Origin: Roseiarcus sp963794655
GTDB lineage: Bacteria > Pseudomonadota > Alphaproteobacteria > Rhizobiales > Beijerinckiaceae
DNA: 64,000 nt
Assembly (NCBI GenBank): GCA_963794655.1
Contig: CAWCEV010000006.1
Coordinates: 930,001 to 994,000, forward strand
Direction of reading: 5' to 3'
This document shows, in pieces, positions 62,104 through 64,000 of this stretch. The notes under the pieces are model-generated. The model ran no database searches. It was not told the origin of the DNA and was given only the letters and a program-made list of their open reading frames with translations. Numbering within the stretch: position 1 is the stretch's first letter; the number at the start of each line of letters is the position of its first letter. A program made the position numbers and the translations under genes.

Positions 62104-62985
62104 TCAACCTGGATTCATGATCTCTAACAGCTCATAGCTTTCTTCCGCCTCCTTCATGACCTGCTTGTGGGCAGGGTCAGCATCGAGGGCCAGTTGCGCC
62201 ACGAGGCCGTGCACAACGGACATCGGAGCGACCATCGACTGGAAAAACGACACACCCTCCGTTGGCAGAGCGATCGTCACGTCGGCAGATTTGGCGATCG
62301 GCGAGTAGACGGTGTCGGTGATCGCGATGGTGGGAATGCCCCGGCTGTGCGCCCAGCCGACCGCTTTGACGATCTCCCGAATCCCTTTCCAGAAAGTGAC
62401 GCCGATAACCAGATCGTCACTCGTCAACGGCGCGATGGCTGCCGTCAGGTGGGGCCCGCCGCGATCTTCGACCGTGACCCGGTAGCCCATGAATTGGAGG
62501 TGATGGCCGAGGACGAGCGCGATGGCGGAATAACTTCCGGAAGCGACGATGACGGTCTGCCTGGCCACGCGGATTCGCCGGGCAACGTCGGCCAGCTGAT
62601 CGTGGTGCAGCGAGTGCAGCGTCCGTCGGAGGTTTTCGATGTCCTGATAGAGCTCGGCTTCGAAAGCGTCGCGACGATTGGCGGTCCGAGTCTCGAATGC
62701 CTCCAGAGGCCGCAACGTCCGCAGATACCCATGCCGGGCGTTCTGCTGCAGTTCGCTGTAGCCGTTAAATCCGAGCGCCTGAGCGAAGCGAACGACCGTC
62801 GCCGCGCTCACCCCCGCCCGTTCTCCGAGTTCCGCCGCGGTCGCGAAGGTCGCGAAGGCTGGATTCTCGGCCATGAACCGCGCCACCTTCTGGTGTTTTG
62901 GGCTGAGCTTGTCAAACCGCGCGAGGTCAAGAACGGCACCGTTGCGCTCATGTTTTACGATTGCTCCGACCGGCACATCATACAT
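62104..62985 (-). CDS. RpiR/MurR-family regulator (HTH_6 + SIS)
   Basis: 293 aa. N-terminal HTH_6 with LSPKHQKVARFMAENPAFATFATAAELGERAGVSAATVVRFAQALGF in the usual order (motif ends GYSELQ). The SIS domain has VIVASGSYSAIALVLGHHLQFMG and DDLVIGVTFWKGIREIV, binding a phosphosugar-like effector. First gene of the leftward hydantoin operon (53 bp before the M24 gene). Probably autoregulated through the inverted repeat at 63069-63090. Confidence 0.9.
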   Translation of the reverse strand: MYDVPVGAIVKHERNGAVLDLARFDKLSPKHQKVARFMAENPAFATFATAAELGERAGVSAATVVRFAQALGFNGYSELQQNARHGYLRTLRPLEAFETRTANRRDAFEAELYQDIENLRRTLHSLHHDQLADVARRIRVARQTVIVASGSYSAIALVLGHHLQFMGYRVTVEDRGGPHLTAAIAPLTSDDLVIGVTFWKGIREIVKAVGWAHSRGIPTIAITDTVYSPIAKSADVTIALPTEGVSFFQSMVAPMSVVHGLVAQLALDADPAHKQVMKEAEESYELLEIMNPG

Positions 62986-63068
62986 CGTGAGACAGAAGAA
63001 TTCCTATTAAGTCAGCGCAGCCTAACCTGCGGCCGACCATTCTGCAACAGGTATTTCATCCAATACGG

Positions 63069-63090
63069 TGTTGAAACGATTGTTTCAGCA
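63069..63090. promoter_or_regulatory. Inverted repeat, probable RpiR operator
   Basis: TGTTGAAAC-GATT-GTTTCAGCA: 9-bp arms with one mismatch, 84 bp upstream of ATG 62985. RpiR-family sites often have TGAAA...TTTCA arms. No other gene or repeat is seen in 62986-63260. Confidence 0.65.
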
Positions 63091-63260
63091 CTGCGGGTCG
63101 GCGGGTCCGACAATGCAAGAATAGGACCGACGCCTACGCCAAACGTTTGCAATGTGCTGCTGGCAAGGCGGGGTGCGTTCGAGCTTCTGGCGATGAGACG
63201 CGTCGCTGGCCTAGGCCCGAGTTCCGCAACCAACTGCCCTCCCGCCTCCGGCCGGCGAAC

Positions 63261-64000
63261 TCAGCGTGTCGCAGTCGGGGTCGAGCCGCCCAGCCGCACG
63301 TCGACTGGGAGCGTAATGATTTCGGCCGTGAAAGATCCGTTCTCGAGCCGACAGACCATTTCGTCCCCCCCGCGTGCGCCCATCTCGTAGGCTGGCGAGC
63401 GGACTGTCGTTAACATCGGGTTGGAGTACTGCGAAAATTCGAATCCGTTGAAGCCCGAGATCATGACCTGTTCGGGAATCCCCACCCCGCCATCCTGGAG
63501 CAACCTCATTGCAGCGATTCCCATCTGGTCGTTCGCGGCCACAATCGCGTCCGGAAGTCCCTCCGCTTCTATCCAAGCCGCCAAAGCATACTGGGTGTCG
63601 ACAAAAGAGCCGGCCCCACAAAAGATCGTCGACACCCGCGCCGGAGAGCGCCTGGAGTGCAAAGCCGATCGTAACCCGGCGCGCCGGCGCGCGGCTGTCG
63701 GCCACGACGTTGAAGGCGCGAGGACGACGAAATCCTTTGCACCCAGGTCGAGCATCAGCAGTCCCAACTCGCGCCCGCCCGCGAAATTGTCCTGCCGCAC
63801 TATGCATTGCCCCGCGCTTCGCTGAGCGTCGGTTTCCTCGAAGGCGACGACCGCCTCGCCCAGACCGCGGACATGCTCGAGCATCGCCCGCCGCAGAGCC
63901 TCCGATCCGGAAAGGAACACGCACAGTCCGTCGGTCCGGGCATCGCGAAAGAAGGTCGCGTCACGAAACTCCTGAGCGCGAACCCCTTGAAGCAGCAATC
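63261..64000 (-). CDS. LacI-family regulator, C-terminal part (N-terminus beyond window)
   Basis: The frame is open to the right edge; about 246 codons are visible and the DNA-binding domain must lie outside. Visible effector domain: GLCVFLSGSEALRRAMLEHVRG, DFVVLAPSTS, GLPDAIVAANDQMGIAAMRLL, MISGFNGFEFSQYSNPMLTTV and the end GGSTPTATR. The operator-facing helix-turn-helix cannot be seen, so membership in the LacI family rests on the binding-fold and the ANDQMG/GFNGFE motifs. Its target is unknown. Confidence 0.75.
   Translation of the reverse strand, partial: LLLQGVRAQEFRDATFFRDARTDGLCVFLSGSEALRRAMLEHVRGLGEAVVAFEETDAQRSAGQCIVRQDNFAGGRELGLLMLDLGAKDFVVLAPSTSWPTAARRRAGLRSALHSRRSPARVSTIFCGAGSFVDTQYALAAWIEAEGLPDAIVAANDQMGIAAMRLLQDGGVGIPEQVMISGFNGFEFSQYSNPMLTTVRSPAYEMGARGGDEMVCRLENGSFTAEIITLPVDVRLGGSTPTATR

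Noticed and set aside
62167..63390. Plus-strand open frame of 407 codons
   Set aside because: Antisense to the RpiR regulator and the LacI gene end; composition is that of a complementary-strand reading.

Overview
The window looks like chromosomal accessory DNA of an alphaproteobacterium, most likely of the order Hyphomicrobiales (Bradyrhizobium, Rhodopseudomonas or a relative). Evidence: GC-rich coding DNA, dense operons with 4-base stop/start overlaps, many ABC importers each paired with a LacI, GntR or RpiR regulator, a double-zinc-ribbon cyclase/ATPase protein of rhizobial type, AACAGGGA repeats, a ParB-methyltransferase/DUF5681 pair, and IS6, IS21 and IS630 debris. No rRNA, tRNA, CRISPR array or replication origin was seen.

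Layout. 1-2493: C-terminally cut cyclase/ATPase/TPR regulator (minus). 2566-4326: GMC oxidoreductase. 4549-8003: three-gene plus-strand cassette (FAD oxidoreductase with a helical tail, a phasin-like helical protein, a divergent polyprenyl synthetase), the least explained unit here. 8020-17525: carbohydrate-acid island, with a GntR regulator between a leftward operon (aldo/keto reductase, enolase-superfamily dehydratase, epimerase) and a rightward operon (CUT1-type importer without its ATPase, second dehydratase, RraA-like aldolase). The two promoters share a 15-bp operator. 17526-20341: AACAGGGA repeats, ParB-methyltransferase, DUF5681 protein and an (AT)14 tract. 20867-29806: LacI-controlled island (ribose-type importer with a frameshifted ATPase, PRISE-like reductase, cyclase-family hydrolase, TPP enzyme), with matching promoter/operator pairs in front of the importer and the TPP gene. 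29976-30600: dead IS630. 30645-39043: GntR (FadR-type) island with two SDRs, cupin, isocitrate-lyase-family protein, VOC protein, importer and amidohydrolase.

39245-49859 (minus): LacI regulator, acetamidase/formamidase, BMP-type importer (one permease frameshifted), ThuA-like protein, esterase, RidA and gamma-glutamyltransferase-like enzyme, which suggests uptake and breakdown of a nitrogenous amide compound. 50452-52608: nested insertion-sequence graveyard with istB remnant, dead IS6, complete IS630, and an M20 amidohydrolase gene broken by both elements. 52883-62985 (minus): RpiR regulator, creatinase-like M24 protein, hydantoinase subunits HyuA and HyuB, and a polyamine-type importer, which suggests use of a cyclic ureide or creatinine-like compound. 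63261-64000: C-terminal part of another LacI regulator.

The common design is a local regulator, its operator at the promoter, a substrate-specific importer and a short catabolic route. Three genes carry one extra base in a short homopolymer, which may be real decay or sequence error. Function assignments rest on motifs read by eye and remembered family knowledge; no database search was made.
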